Assembly (NCBI GenBank): GCA_017379895.1 | Contig: JAFNVH010000082.1 | Location: forward strand, 1-40,787 | Direction: 5' to 3' | DNA from: Rikenellaceae bacterium | GTDB lineage: Bacteria > Bacteroidota > Bacteroidia > Bacteroidales > Rikenellaceae | DNA: 40,787 bases | Part shown: positions 8,663 through 16,996 of the stretch, piece after piece | Layout: each line of letters opens with the position of its first letter | Position numbering within the stretch: position 1 is the first letter of the stretch | The notes under the pieces: generated by a model | What the model saw: the letters and a program-made list of their open reading frames with translations, nothing else | Database searches by the model: none | Told to the model about the DNA's origin: nothing | Program-made: the position numbers and the translations under genes

Positions 8663-9700
8663 TTACATTAGAATCATACCTGCGCGGGCACATTCTGCGC
8701 GCATCTGCTCGTCCCAAATCGAACTTTGAATCTCGCCAATGTGAGCCTTACGCAGTAGATACATACACAAGCGCGATTGGCCGATACCGCCACCAATCGT
8801 CAACGGCAGTTCGCCCGCGAGCAACATACGGTGGAACATCATCTGTGCTTTGTGCTTTTCGCCGCGCAATTTTAACTGTCGCATAAGCGCCTCATCATCA
8901 ACACGAATACCCATACTCGATACCTCGAAGGCCGATTCGAGAACGGGATTCCATAGCAAAATATCGCCATTCAGGCCGAAGTAACCATCTTCGTTCGGCG
9001 TGCTCCAATCGTCATAATCTGCGGCGCGTCCGTCGTGCGCCTCGCCATTCGACAACTTTCCTCCAATACCTATAATAAATACAGCACCATATTGGCGTGC
9101 GATCTCATTCTCACGCTCTTTGGGCGACAGCGTAGGGTACATCTGCAACAGCTCCTCGGAGTGAATGAAATGGATCTGCTCGGGAAGTTGCGGGCGAATC
9201 TGAGGGAACTCGACGTAGAGTTTGTTCTCGGTAACCTTGATCGACTCATAGATGCGACGAACGGTCTGTTTCAGGAAAGCCACCGTGCGCTGTTCGGGTG
9301 TGATGACCTGCTCCCAATCCCACTGATCGACATAGATCGAGTGAATGTTGTCAATGTCCTCCTCGGGACGCAGAGCGTTCATATCGGTATAAATGCCGCG
9401 ACCGGGAGTAGTCTGCATCTGCGCAAGTTTCAGGCGCTTCCATTTAGCCAAAGAGTGTACGACCTCTGCCGTGGCATTGTTCAAACTCCTTATTGGGAAG
9501 GTTACAGCGCGCTCTACACCATTCAAATCATCGTTCAGTCCCGTATCCTTCATTACGGCAATAGGTGCCGTCACGCGCAGCAGTGCAAGCTGTGCCGAAA
9601 GATTGTTCTGGAACATATCTTTGACCTGCTTGATTGCCTTTTCGGTGCTCTCCAAATCGGGAAGAGGATTGTTGTAATGAGTGGGTATGTAAAGTGACAT
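8663..9700 (-). CDS. asnA: Aspartate-ammonia ligase (asparagine synthetase A)
   Basis: Makes asparagine from aspartate, ammonia and ATP in the cytosol. Its fold is related to class II aminoacyl-tRNA synthetases. The 345 residues are slightly longer than the E. coli enzyme. Visible features are DTGLNDDLNGVERAV, SLAKWKR, GIYTDMNALRPEED, VDQWDWE, a long GIGGKLSNGEAHDGRAADYDDW segment and the class-II-like motif LTIGGGIGQSRLCMYLL near residue 315. Start ATG 9700 lies 28 bases after a -7 box on the minus strand. Confidence 0.96.
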   Translation of the reverse strand: MSLYIPTHYNNPLPDLESTEKAIKQVKDMFQNNLSAQLALLRVTAPIAVMKDTGLNDDLNGVERAVTFPIRSLNNATAEVVHSLAKWKRLKLAQMQTTPGRGIYTDMNALRPEEDIDNIHSIYVDQWDWEQVITPEQRTVAFLKQTVRRIYESIKVTENKLYVEFPQIRPQLPEQIHFIHSEELLQMYPTLSPKERENEIARQYGAVFIIGIGGKLSNGEAHDGRAADYDDWSTPNEDGYFGLNGDILLWNPVLESAFEVSSMGIRVDDEALMRQLKLRGEKHKAQMMFHRMLLAGELPLTIGGGIGQSRLCMYLLRKAHIGEIQSSIWDEQMRAECARAGMILM

Positions 9701-9728
9701 CTGTATCTGTGCTTAATATTTCTAATGG

Positions 9729-9736
9729 CAAATGTA
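9729..9736 (-). promoter_or_regulatory. -7 box (TACATTTG) of asnA
   Basis: Minus-strand TACATTTG, 28 bases before the asnA ATG. I see no -33 TTTG at ideal spacing. Confidence 0.55.
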
Positions 9737-9827
9737 GTCAATTGCTCGCTAAAATGCACAGAAAACGAAATAAAAATTGCCAATCAGGATTATTTTGAAA
9801 CTTTTTTGCGAAAAAGTGGTTCAAAAA

Positions 9828-9858
9828 TTTGCAGCGAAAGAAATTTGTCGTATCTTTG
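9828..9858 (+). promoter_or_regulatory. Consensus promoter of tRNA-Met
   Basis: TTTG 9828-9831, exactly 19 bases, TATCTTTG 9851-9858. This is an ideal Bacteroidetes vegetative promoter, 19 bases before the tRNA. Confidence 0.85.
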
Positions 9859-9877
9859 CACCGCTTTTAAGGCAGAT

Positions 9878-9951
9878 GGCGAGATAGCTCAGCTGGTTAG
9901 AGCGCATGATTCATAATCATGAGGTCCCCAGTTCAATCCTGGGTCTCGCTA
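9878..9951 (+). tRNA. tRNA-Met (CAT), elongator type
   Basis: A cloverleaf of about 74 bases. Acceptor GGCGAGA pairs with TCTCGCT (one G-U at the end). The D arm is GCTCAGCTGGTTAGAGC. The anticodon stem is CATGA/TCATG around loop TTCATAA, giving anticodon CAT. The T arm is CCCAGTTCAATCCTGGG. The anticodon stem lacks the three G-C pairs of the initiator. An isoleucine (lysidine) tRNA also has CAT, so that reading is not fully excluded. Confidence 0.9.
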
Positions 9952-9955
9952 CAAG

Positions 9956-9993
9956 TTAGGAGTAGGTTAGTAGTTAACCTACTCCTAATTTTT
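9956..9993 (+). terminator. Terminator of tRNA-Met
   Basis: Perfect 14-base arms TTAGGAGTAGGTTA (9956-9969) and TAACCTACTCCTAA (9975-9988), then a T-run. The right arm overlaps the stop codon of the convergent channel gene. Confidence 0.88.
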
Positions 9994-10659
9994 GTTTTGG
10001 GTGATGAGGTTCGTGACGTATATCGTGAAGATCGGGAACATCATCATACCCAACGAAGGGAGCATAACCGCCAAAATCTTACCAATAGCCGTCACAGGAA
10101 AAACCGCCGCTCCGACAGTCGTAACGCCCATCCAAGCCCACCATAGTGCATTGCCGAAGTTATCGACCTTTGGATTGACACCATATTCGTAGCAATAGAA
10201 CAACAGAGCCGACAGATAGGTAAACGCCACAACGGTAAACAGATAGCCAGCGAATAACATCTTAATACGCCCGTTGACCAGCCACGCCACAACGATAATC
10301 ACCGCAGCAAACGAGCGAATCAGTGGTGCCATTTTCAATATGAAATACCATTCGCGCGACAGCTCCACGCCGCTCCATAATGCAATATTGAGAAATGGTA
10401 TCGACACTAGTAGAAATACGAAATTGCGCCAGAAATAGCGTGTGTGATTGGTTGCTGCGATCCAATGCATCGCAAAGTCAAATAGTAGTACCAGGCAGGC
10501 GATGAGCTGCACTTCGAGATATGCCGGCGTGAGCAGAAATAGATGATTGTGCAGAATGTCGTACGAGAGAGAAAATAGTATTGCCAATCCCGCGATGAGC
10601 GAGGCGATGCTCGAAATTCGCAGCAGGGGCGCATATTGCGGTTGAAATTTGTTAGCCAT
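9985..10659 (-). CDS. Potassium-channel-like membrane protein with a non-canonical filter
   Basis: A 224-residue protein with about six hydrophobic segments, roughly 15-35, 50-68, 78-95, 113-128, 136-157 and 195-218. The last pair flanks a pore loop NALWWAWMGVTTVG, which is the hallmark of voltage-gated-type K+ channels. The selectivity filter, however, reads T-V-G-A-A (181-185), not T-V-G-Y-G. It is followed by FPVTAIGKI, which matches the usual post-filter stretch. The S4-like segment ILKMAPLIRSF carries only two positive residues, so strong voltage sensing is doubtful. There is no cytoplasmic RCK domain. The family is clear, but ion selectivity is uncertain. Confidence 0.8.
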   Translation of the reverse strand: MANKFQPQYAPLLRISSIASLIAGLAILFSLSYDILHNHLFLLTPAYLEVQLIACLVLLFDFAMHWIAATNHTRYFWRNFVFLLVSIPFLNIALWSGVELSREWYFILKMAPLIRSFAAVIIVVAWLVNGRIKMLFAGYLFTVVAFTYLSALLFYCYEYGVNPKVDNFGNALWWAWMGVTTVGAAVFPVTAIGKILAVMLPSLGMMMFPIFTIYVTNLITQNKN

Positions 10660-10779
10660 AGTCCCAATGTTTTATACAAAAACAACGAGCAAAACCCATA
10701 CCACGTCGAAAGATGGGCGAATGGATTAGGATTTTCGCGCAAAAAATTGTTACTTTGTAGTGAAGAAATCTCGAAACAG

Positions 10780-11433
10780 ATGAATAAAACAAAACTTGTG
10801 ATATTCGATCTCGACGGCACGTTGCTCGATACGATTGGCGACTTGGCGGCGTCGTGTAACCATACGTTGGAGCAGTTTGGCCACCCGACGCATCCAACCG
10901 ATGCCTATCGTCAATTTGTTGGCAACGGAATTGCCAAATTGGTCGAGCGAGCGCTGCCTGCCGAGTGTCAAACAGCGGAGTATGTCGAGCAGGTGCGACA
11001 GTCGTTTGTCACTTATTATAAGGAACATATATCCGACTATTCGCATCCTTACGATGGCGTGCCCGAATTGCTCGAAGCGCTTGCGGAACAAGGTGTGGTA
11101 TTGGCCGTTGCGTCAAATAAATTTCACGAGGGAGCGGTGATGTTGATTGATCGTTTTTTCGGTTGCGAGCGTTTTGTGGCGGTGTATGGTCAGCGCGTGG
11201 GCGTGCCGATTAAACCTGATCCGACGGTGGTAGAACAGATTGTGTCCGAGGTGGGCGTTTCGCGTGAAGAGGTGCTCTATGTTGGTGATTCGGGAGTCGA
11301 TATGCGCACGGCAGTGGCGGCCGATGTGCGCTCGGTAGGTGTGACGTGGGGATTCCGCTCGCGTGAGGAGCTGATCGATGCAGGTGCAGTTCACTTGGTT
11401 GATTGCGCAGATGAAATTTTGAAATTATTGTAA
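10780..11433 (+). CDS. HAD hydrolase, phosphoglycolate phosphatase-like
   Basis: A 217-residue cytosolic HAD phosphatase with motif I FDLDGTLLDT (Asp10 nucleophile, Asp12 acid/base) and a helical cap domain (about 16-85). Motif II is AVASNKFHEG, Lys is in IKPDPTVVEQ, and motif IV is VLYVGDSGVDMRTA, followed by VTWGFRSREEL as in Gph. It likely removes phosphate from 2-phosphoglycolate or similar small molecules. The start at ATG 10780 is preferred because the in-frame upstream region lies before the TTACTTTG promoter-like box. The patatin gene follows after 3 bases. Confidence 0.88.
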   Translation: MNKTKLVIFDLDGTLLDTIGDLAASCNHTLEQFGHPTHPTDAYRQFVGNGIAKLVERALPAECQTAEYVEQVRQSFVTYYKEHISDYSHPYDGVPELLEALAEQGVVLAVASNKFHEGAVMLIDRFFGCERFVAVYGQRVGVPIKPDPTVVEQIVSEVGVSREEVLYVGDSGVDMRTAVAADVRSVGVTWGFRSREELIDAGAVHLVDCADEILKLL

Positions 11434-11436
11434 GCT

Positions 11437-12432
11437 ATGGATAAGTGTGTTTCATTGGCATTGTCGAGTGGCGGACCACGTGGTTTTGCTTATATCGGAG
11501 CGATCGAGGAGTTGATCGCCCGTGGTTATCGCATTGGTTCGGTGGCGGGTACCTCGATAGGCTCGCTCGTTGGCGGTATCTATGCTGCGGGGCGACTCGA
11601 AGAGTTCAAGGAGTGGCTGTTTGGGCTCGATGCGTGGAAGGTGTTTACGCTGATGGATCTCTCGATAGGCAAGAACCATTTGGTTAAGGGCGAGCGAATT
11701 ATCGAGGCGATGATGGAGATTGTTCCTGATGTCGATATAGAAACTCTGCCTATTCCGTTCCGCGCAGTTGCGACCGATCTCTATACGGGTGAGGAGGTGG
11801 TGTTCGATCGCGGAAAATTATTCGAGGCTATCCGTGCGTCGATCTCGATTCCGTCACTGTTTCGCCCTGTGAAATACGGACTGACGACGCTGGTCGATGG
11901 TTGTATAGCCAATTGCCTGCCGCTGAATAGGGTAGTCCGCTCTGAGGGCGATATTTTGGTGGCCTTCGATGTGAACGATGTCGATGTAGTGGAGATTCGT
12001 TCGATACTTGCGCGCGAGAATGCGGCGCTGGTTGCTGATACGGCTTTCGAGCAATCTACGCGCGCCGAAATGCGCGGAATTCTGGATAGCGTGACCAATC
12101 GCAAAGATATTAGTCTGGTTGAGCGATTGAAGTCGGCGGGTAGTCGCAGTATCTCGCTGATCAAAGATGTAATTAACCACGAGGAGGAGTATGACGAGGC
12201 TACTGCGCTCGATTATGGCGACTCCTATTATGATCTGCTCGATCGTTCGTTCAGCCTGATGAATCATCGTCAGTCGGAGCTATCGATAGCGCTGTATTGT
12301 CCTGATATTGTGGTGAAAATGCCCTTTGACGCTTATGGCGAGATCGCCGATTATGCTAAGGCGCGTGAGATCTCCGAGATTGGTCGCTGCTTGATGAGCG
12401 AGGCGTTGGATAGGCATGAAAAGGCACAATAG
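11437..12432 (+). CDS. Patatin-like phospholipase (RssA/YlbK type)
   Basis: A 331-residue cytosolic acyl hydrolase. The oxyanion hole motif SSGGPRGFAYIG (10-21), nucleophile elbow GTSIG (Ser40) and catalytic Asp154 in VDGCIANCLP complete the patatin Ser-Asp dyad. There is no signal peptide and no C-terminal barrel, so it is the small intracellular form and not the outer-membrane PlpD type. The last 150 residues are helical and less conserved. It starts 3 bases after the HAD gene stop, which suggests translational coupling. Confidence 0.9.
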   Translation: MDKCVSLALSSGGPRGFAYIGAIEELIARGYRIGSVAGTSIGSLVGGIYAAGRLEEFKEWLFGLDAWKVFTLMDLSIGKNHLVKGERIIEAMMEIVPDVDIETLPIPFRAVATDLYTGEEVVFDRGKLFEAIRASISIPSLFRPVKYGLTTLVDGCIANCLPLNRVVRSEGDILVAFDVNDVDVVEIRSILARENAALVADTAFEQSTRAEMRGILDSVTNRKDISLVERLKSAGSRSISLIKDVINHEEEYDEATALDYGDSYYDLLDRSFSLMNHRQSELSIALYCPDIVVKMPFDAYGEIADYAKAREISEIGRCLMSEALDRHEKAQ

Positions 12433-12458
12433 AAATCGCCATTTAATTTGAATAGAAA

Positions 12459-12484
12459 AAAGGCAACCTAAAAAGGTTGCCTTT
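12459..12484. terminator. Bidirectional terminator between the patatin gene and mscL
   Basis: Arms AAAGGCAACC (12459-12468) and GGTTGCCTTT (12475-12484), with TAATTTT on the plus side and a T-run on the minus side. It serves both convergent genes. Confidence 0.85.
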
Positions 12485-12508
12485 AATTTTGCCGGAAAGA
12501 ATAGTGGT

Positions 12509-12958
12509 TTATTTCTTCTCTTTGAGCAGGTCGCGGATCTCGGTCAGCAGAACCTCCTCCTTCGACGGTTCGGGTTCGGGTGCAGGCGCAGGCGCGGGAG
12601 CCTCTTCCTCCTTCTTCTTCAAATTGCTCAGCGAGTTGATACCCTTAACGAGCAGGAATACGCAGAACGCCAAAATCAGGAAATCGACGCAGGTCTGAAT
12701 GAATGCGCCATACTTCCACATCACGGGCTCAACGGTCTCGCCCGCCGCCGCAGCTGCCTCGATAGCCTTCTGGTTCAGCGTAACCGACAACTGCGAGAAG
12801 TCGGTGCCGCCGAGCAGCATACCGATAGGGGGCATCAATACGTCATTTACGACCGAAGTTACGATCTTGCCAAATGCGCCACCGATAATCACACCGACAG
12901 CCATATCCATTACATTGCCTTTCAGAGCAAAGCTCTTAAATTCCTGAATAAAACCCAT
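12509..12958 (-). CDS. mscL: Large-conductance mechanosensitive channel
   Basis: An inner-membrane pentameric channel that opens under hypo-osmotic tension. The 149 residues carry the N-terminal helix [15 protein letters not shown]1 [20 protein letters not shown] and a periplasmic loop. TM2 (about 86-108) is [21 protein letters not shown], followed by a C-terminal bundle. A Pro/Ala/Glu-rich linker ([11 protein letters not shown]) precedes the last helix [11 protein letters not shown]. The loop contains an Ala-rich insert. A -7-like box TACTTTTG lies at 13003-13010 on the minus strand. Confidence 0.96.
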   Translation of the reverse strand: MGFIQEFKSFALKGNVMDMAVGVIIGGAFGKIVTSVVNDVLMPPIGMLLGGTDFSQLSVTLNQKAIEAAAAAGETVEPVMWKYGAFIQTCVDFLILAFCVFLLVKGINSLSNLKKKEEEAPAPAPAPEPEPSKEEVLLTEIRDLLKEKK

Positions 12959-13002
12959 AGTAATCTTGTTTTTTATTTAAATATTGATTGATTTCGCAAG
13001 GT

Positions 13003-13010
13003 CAAAAGTA
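13003..13010 (-). promoter_or_regulatory. -7 box (TACTTTTG) of mscL
   Basis: Minus-strand TACTTTTG, 44 bases before the mscL ATG. No convincing -33 element is seen. Confidence 0.45.
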
Positions 13011-13090
13011 GTAATAATTTCGCGAAAAAAGTCTAAATCCGAACGCTAAAACGAAAAAATGAACAAAATTTCGTTTTTTTTGAGAGAAAT

Positions 13091-13122
13091 TTTGACGGAT
13101 TCCGAAAATAGTGTTATATTTG
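13091..13122 (+). promoter_or_regulatory. Promoter of the biotin-dependent carboxyltransferase gene
   Basis: TTTG 13091-13094, 20 bases, TATATTTG 13115-13122. The leader to the ATG at 13178 is about 50 bases and AT-rich. Confidence 0.8.
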
Positions 13123-13177
13123 TTAATGTATCAATGATCCTAAACAACTAACAATAAAATAATAAAGAGATTTTGCT

Positions 13178-15307
13178 ATGGCAAAGAAGCTTAAAATCAG
13201 AGATTTGACGCTGCGCGATGGTCAGCAGTCGGCTTTTGCTACCCGCTTGAAACAGGAGCAGGTAGATCGAGTTCTTCCTTTCTACAAAGACGCTAACTTC
13301 TATGCAATGGAGGTTTGGGGTGGTGCAGTGCCCGACTCGGTAATGCGCTATTTGGGTGAGAACCCCTGGACTCGTCTGGAAACTATCAAGGCTGCTGTTG
13401 GTGATGTTTCGAAATTGACAGCTCTGTCGCGTGGTCGTAACCTGTTTGGTTACAGCCCCTATACCGACGAAATTATCGACGGTTTCTGCCGCAACTCAAT
13501 CGAGAGCGGTCTGGGTATTATGCGTATCTTTGACGCGTTGAACGACGTGAACAACGTCAAGTCGACTATCAAGTACGTTAAGCAGTATGGCGGTATCGCT
13601 GACTGCGCAGTTTGCTACACTATCGACCCGAAGTATCCTGAGATCGGCTTCTTCGCAAAGTTGATGGGTAAGAAGAACCCGAAGCCCGTATTCACCGACG
13701 CTTACTTCCTCGATAAAGCTAAGCAGATGGCTGCTCTGGGTGCTGATATGATCACTATCAAGGATATGAGTGGTCTGATTCCTCCCAAGCGTGTGGCAGG
13801 TTTGATTCGTCTGTTCAAGCAGCATCTGTCGATTCCCGTTGATTTCCACACTCACTGTACTCCCGGTTATGGTTTGGCATCGGTTGTGGCAGCTATCAAC
13901 GCTGGTGCAGATGTTGTTGATACCAACATTTGGAACTTCGCAGGTGGTCCCGCAGCTCCCGCATTGGAGTTGATTTACATTTTCTGTAAGAAGATGGGCG
14001 TTGAGTTGGACGTAAATATGGAGGCAGTTGCTAAGATCAACGCCGAGTTGCTCACCATCCGTAAGGAGTTGGAGGCATTCGACGCTGTTAAGCAGTTCCC
14101 CAAACCATTCAATCCGCTGACCGATACTCTGCCCGCAGAGATCGATGCTGAGTTCGACAAGGCTATCGCTGCAGCTAAGAAGGATGACGAGGCTGCTATG
14201 TTGGCTGCTTGCCACAAGATTGAGGCTTACTTCAACTTCCCCGCTCCTAATAAACTCGTTCAGGAGGCTGAGATCCCCGGTGGTATGTACACCAATATGG
14301 TTGCTCAGTTGAAGCAGTTGAAGAGCGAGCACATCTTGCCTAAGGCAATGGAGTTGATTCCGACCGTACGTTTGGCAGCAGGTCTGCCTCCCCTGGTAAC
14401 TCCTACTTCGCAGATCGTAGGTGCTCAGGCGGTTAACTGCGCTTTGGACCAGATGAACGGCAAGCCTATGTATACCACCAAGAGTAACCAGTTCGTTAAC
14501 TTGGTTAAGGGTGAGTATGGTAAGACTCCCGTTGAGATCGATCCCGAATTCCGTTTGAAGATTGCAGGTGTACGCGAGGAGACTCCGTACGATACCAGCA
14601 AGTATCAGATGCAGCCCAATCCCGTATTGGAGGATTGCGGTGGCGTGAAGTTGGCTGCAAACGAGAAGGAGGTTCTGTTGCTCGAACTCTTCCCGTTGGT
14701 TGCTAAGCCCTTCTTGACTAACCTGAAGAAGGAGACTTGGGCTGCACAGAAGGCTGAGAAGAGTGCTGATGCTCCCGTAGCTGAGGAGAAGAAGGAAGAG
14801 GTTGCAACTTCGAAGGTTCAGCCCATCACCGGTAAGGCAATCAACGCTCCGCTGCCGGGTCGCGTAATCGAGATTAAGGTTAAGGTTGGCGATGCAGTTA
14901 AGGCAGGTCAGGAGGTTGTAGTTCTCGAGGCAATGAAGATGGAGAACTCGGTAACTACTGACGTTGCTGGTTACGTTCGCCAGATCTTCGTAGCTGAGGG
15001 TGACAACGTAGCATCGGATGCTATCCTGATCGAGGTTAGCGCTGAGGCTCCCGTAGTCGCTAAGGCTGAGGCTACTGGTCCCAAGCCCGTTGTGGGTAAG
15101 ACCATCAATGCACCGCTGCCGGGTCGTGTAATTGCGATCAAGGTTCAGGCTGGTGATGATGTGAAGGTAGGTCAGGAGGTTGCAGTTCTCGAGGCGATGA
15201 AGATGGAGAACTCGATCAACGCTGATTTCGCAGGTAAGGTTCGTCAGGTATTGGTAGCTGAGGGCGACAATGTTGCTTCGGACGCTGCTCTGATCGAGCT
15301 CGAATAA
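13178..15307 (+). CDS. Biotin-dependent carboxyltransferase (OadA/pyruvate carboxylase B type) with two biotinyl domains
   Basis: A 709-residue cytosolic protein. Residues 1-300 form the carboxyltransferase TIM barrel: LRDGQQS with Asp14, the probably carbamylated Lys195 in TIKDMSGL, and metal ligands His224/His226 in DFHTHCTPG. Residues 300-480 are the conserved helical region (GGMYTNMVAQL). A Glu/Lys/Ala-rich linker (520-546) leads to two biotinyl domains, about 552-620 and 640-708. Each has EAMKMENS, so biotin sites are Lys587 and Lys675. Family members usually have one. It moves CO2 between biotin and pyruvate/oxaloacetate. No beta, gamma or biotin-carboxylase gene is adjacent, so partners are encoded elsewhere. 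Confidence 0.92.
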   Translation: MAKKLKIRDLTLRDGQQSAFATRLKQEQVDRVLPFYKDANFYAMEVWGGAVPDSVMRYLGENPWTRLETIKAAVGDVSKLTALSRGRNLFGYSPYTDEIIDGFCRNSIESGLGIMRIFDALNDVNNVKSTIKYVKQYGGIADCAVCYTIDPKYPEIGFFAKLMGKKNPKPVFTDAYFLDKAKQMAALGADMITIKDMSGLIPPKRVAGLIRLFKQHLSIPVDFHTHCTPGYGLASVVAAINAGADVVDTNIWNFAGGPAAPALELIYIFCKKMGVELDVNMEAVAKINAELLTIRKELEAFDAVKQFPKPFNPLTDTLPAEIDAEFDKAIAAAKKDDEAAMLAACHKIEAYFNFPAPNKLVQEAEIPGGMYTNMVAQLKQLKSEHILPKAMELIPTVRLAAGLPPLVTPTSQIVGAQAVNCALDQMNGKPMYTTKSNQFVNLVKGEYGKTPVEIDPEFRLKIAGVREETPYDTSKYQMQPNPVLEDCGGVKLAANEKEVLLLELFPLVAKPFLTNLKKETWAAQKAEKSADAPVAEEKKEEVATSKVQPITGKAINAPLPGRVIEIKVKVGDAVKAGQEVVVLEAMKMENSVTTDVAGYVRQIFVAEGDNVASDAILIEVSAEAPVVAKAEATGPKPVVGKTINAPLPGRVIAIKVQAGDDVKVGQEVAVLEAMKMENSINADFAGKVRQVLVAEGDNVASDAALIELE

Positions 15308-15318
15308 GCACACTGATA

Positions 15319-15394
15319 GGGCGGTGGCCGAAAGTTTCCGCCCGATCAAATAGGATTCGTCCGATCTCCAAAGTGGGGATCGGACGATTTTTTT
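15319..15394 (+). terminator. Hairpin and terminator after the carboxyltransferase gene
   Basis: A first hairpin GGGCGG/CCGCCC spans 15319-15343. A second with arms CGTCCGATC (15358-15366) and GATCGGACG (15378-15386) is followed by ATTTTTTT. The second is the Rho-independent terminator. Confidence 0.8.
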
Positions 15395-15435
15395 GCTAAT
15401 ATTGCAGAATATTAGGAGAATAACCGAATTTTGCT

Positions 15436-15443
15436 TATCTTTG
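15436..15443 (+). promoter_or_regulatory. -7 box (TATCTTTG) of the symporter/amidase pair
   Basis: TATCTTTG is 41 bases before ATG 15485. The -33 side is weak. Confidence 0.55.
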
Positions 15444-15484
15444 AAGGTTGAAAATGAAAATTCTAACTTAAATATTTAAAGACT

Positions 15485-16987
15485 ATGTCTCCGATTTCCG
15501 TAATCATCACAGTGCTGGCATACATTGCAGTACTGTTTTTAGTTGCTTGGTGGTCGGGTCGCAAGGCCGACAACGCAAGCTTCTTTACTGGTGCTCGTAA
15601 GACACCTTGGTACATCGCTGCATTTGCTATGGTGGGTGCTGCAATTTCGGGCGTAACCTTCATCTCTGTTCCGGGTTCGGTTGCCGCTGACGGCTTCTCG
15701 TATATGCAGATGGTGTTGGGTTTCTTTGTAGGTAACATTATCATCGCGTTTGTGCTGATTCCGTTGTTCTACAAGATGAACGTCGTTTCGTTGTATGAGT
15801 ATCTTGATACTCGTTTCGGCGTGCTGTCGCACAAGACAGGTGCTTGGTTCTTCTTCATCAGTAAGATGTTGGGTGCAGCTCTGCGTGCATACGTAGTTTG
15901 CGCAGTGTTGCAGTTGCTCGTTTTCGACCAGTACAATCTACCCTTCGTGCTCAATGCTGCAATTATGATGTTGCTCGTATGGCTCTACACTCGTCAGGGT
16001 GGTGTTAAGTCGATTGTTTGGACCGATACGTTGAAGACCTTCTGCTTGATCGGTAGTGTGGTATTGTGTATCGTGTTTGTGATGCGCGACCTCGGTCTGT
16101 CGATTGGCGAGATGACTGCACAGGTGGCAGGTCATGACTACTCGAAGATGTTCTTCTTCGACAACGTGAGCGACAGCCGTTACTTCTGGAAGAAGTTCGT
16201 TGCAGGTATCTTTATGGTGATCGCGATGACCGGTCTGGATCAGGATATGATGCAGCGTACGCTGAGCTGCAAGGACTACAAGGATTCACAGAAGAACCTG
16301 ATTGTGTCGATTCTGATGCAGTTGGTGGTGATCTTCTTGTTCCTCGTGCTGGGTGTTCTGTTGTTTATGTTCCTCTCGCGTGAGAACGTTGCAGCAGGTG
16401 CTGAGGGCCTGTTCCCGATGTTCAATGAGGGTGGTCAGGCAGTGATCAACAAGAGCGACCAGGTATTCTCGTTCGTAGCAGTAAACGGTGGTTTCCCCGC
16501 AATCGTTGGTATTCTGTTTGTGTTGGGTCTGATTTCGTCGACCTACTCGGCAGCAGGTTCGGCTATGACTGCTTTGACCACTTCGTTTACGGTTGATATC
16601 CTCGAAGGTCAGAAGCGTTACGATGACGAGAAGTTGACTAAGGTGCGTAAGATGGTACACGTAGCGATGGCTGTGATTATGGGCGTTGCTATTCTGGTGT
16701 TCAACAAGTGGGGTAATGACTCGGTAATTAACCTCGTTTATAGCGTAGCAAGCTACACCTACGGCCCGATTCTCGGTATGTTTGCTTTCGGTATTATGTG
16801 CAAGAAGCAGGTGAACGATAAGTTTATGCCCTTCGTGGCGATTATTGCTCCCGTTTTGAGCTTCGTGATCCAGAAGTATGCTCCCGTTTGGTTCAATGGC
16901 TACCAGATTGGTTTCGAGTTGTTGATTATCAATGCTCTGATTACTATGATCGGTATGGCTGTATTGATCCGCCGTGATAAGAAATAA
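15485..16987 (+). CDS. Sodium:solute symporter (SSS family)
   Basis: A 500-residue inner-membrane transporter with about 13 hydrophobic segments of the LeuT fold. Diagnostic features are WWSGRKADNASFFTGARKTPWY after TM1, the unwound-helix region GVTFISVPG, RQGGVKSIVWTDTLK, DQDMMQRTLSCKD and the late SSTYSAAGSAMTALTTSF sodium-site segment. It is a Na+-driven importer of sugars, amino acids, sialic acids or similar compounds. The substrate is not assignable from sequence. It is separated from the secreted amidase-like gene by only 9 bases, which hints that it imports a product released by that enzyme. Confidence 0.92.
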   Translation: MSPISVIITVLAYIAVLFLVAWWSGRKADNASFFTGARKTPWYIAAFAMVGAAISGVTFISVPGSVAADGFSYMQMVLGFFVGNIIIAFVLIPLFYKMNVVSLYEYLDTRFGVLSHKTGAWFFFISKMLGAALRAYVVCAVLQLLVFDQYNLPFVLNAAIMMLLVWLYTRQGGVKSIVWTDTLKTFCLIGSVVLCIVFVMRDLGLSIGEMTAQVAGHDYSKMFFFDNVSDSRYFWKKFVAGIFMVIAMTGLDQDMMQRTLSCKDYKDSQKNLIVSILMQLVVIFLFLVLGVLLFMFLSRENVAAGAEGLFPMFNEGGQAVINKSDQVFSFVAVNGGFPAIVGILFVLGLISSTYSAAGSAMTALTTSFTVDILEGQKRYDDEKLTKVRKMVHVAMAVIMGVAILVFNKWGNDSVINLVYSVASYTYGPILGMFAFGIMCKKQVNDKFMPFVAIIAPVLSFVIQKYAPVWFNGYQIGFELLIINALITMIGMAVLIRRDKK

Positions 16988-16996
16988 TAATCAATT

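Noticed and set aside
9035..9697. 220-residue plus-strand open frame opposite asnA
   Set aside because: It lies wholly within asnA on the other strand, has low-complexity Leu/Arg/Gln content and no promoter.
9719..9850. Possible small gene before tRNA-Met (frame from 9725)
   Set aside because: The frame runs into the tRNA itself and crosses two promoter elements. Its composition is non-coding and AT-rich.
13496..15349. 617-residue minus-strand open frame opposite the carboxyltransferase
   Set aside because: It is an antisense shadow. The plus-strand bias for TCG, GAG and GCT removes stops from the opposite strand, and the translation is Leu/Ser/Asn-rich with no domain. The plus strand has full catalytic motifs.
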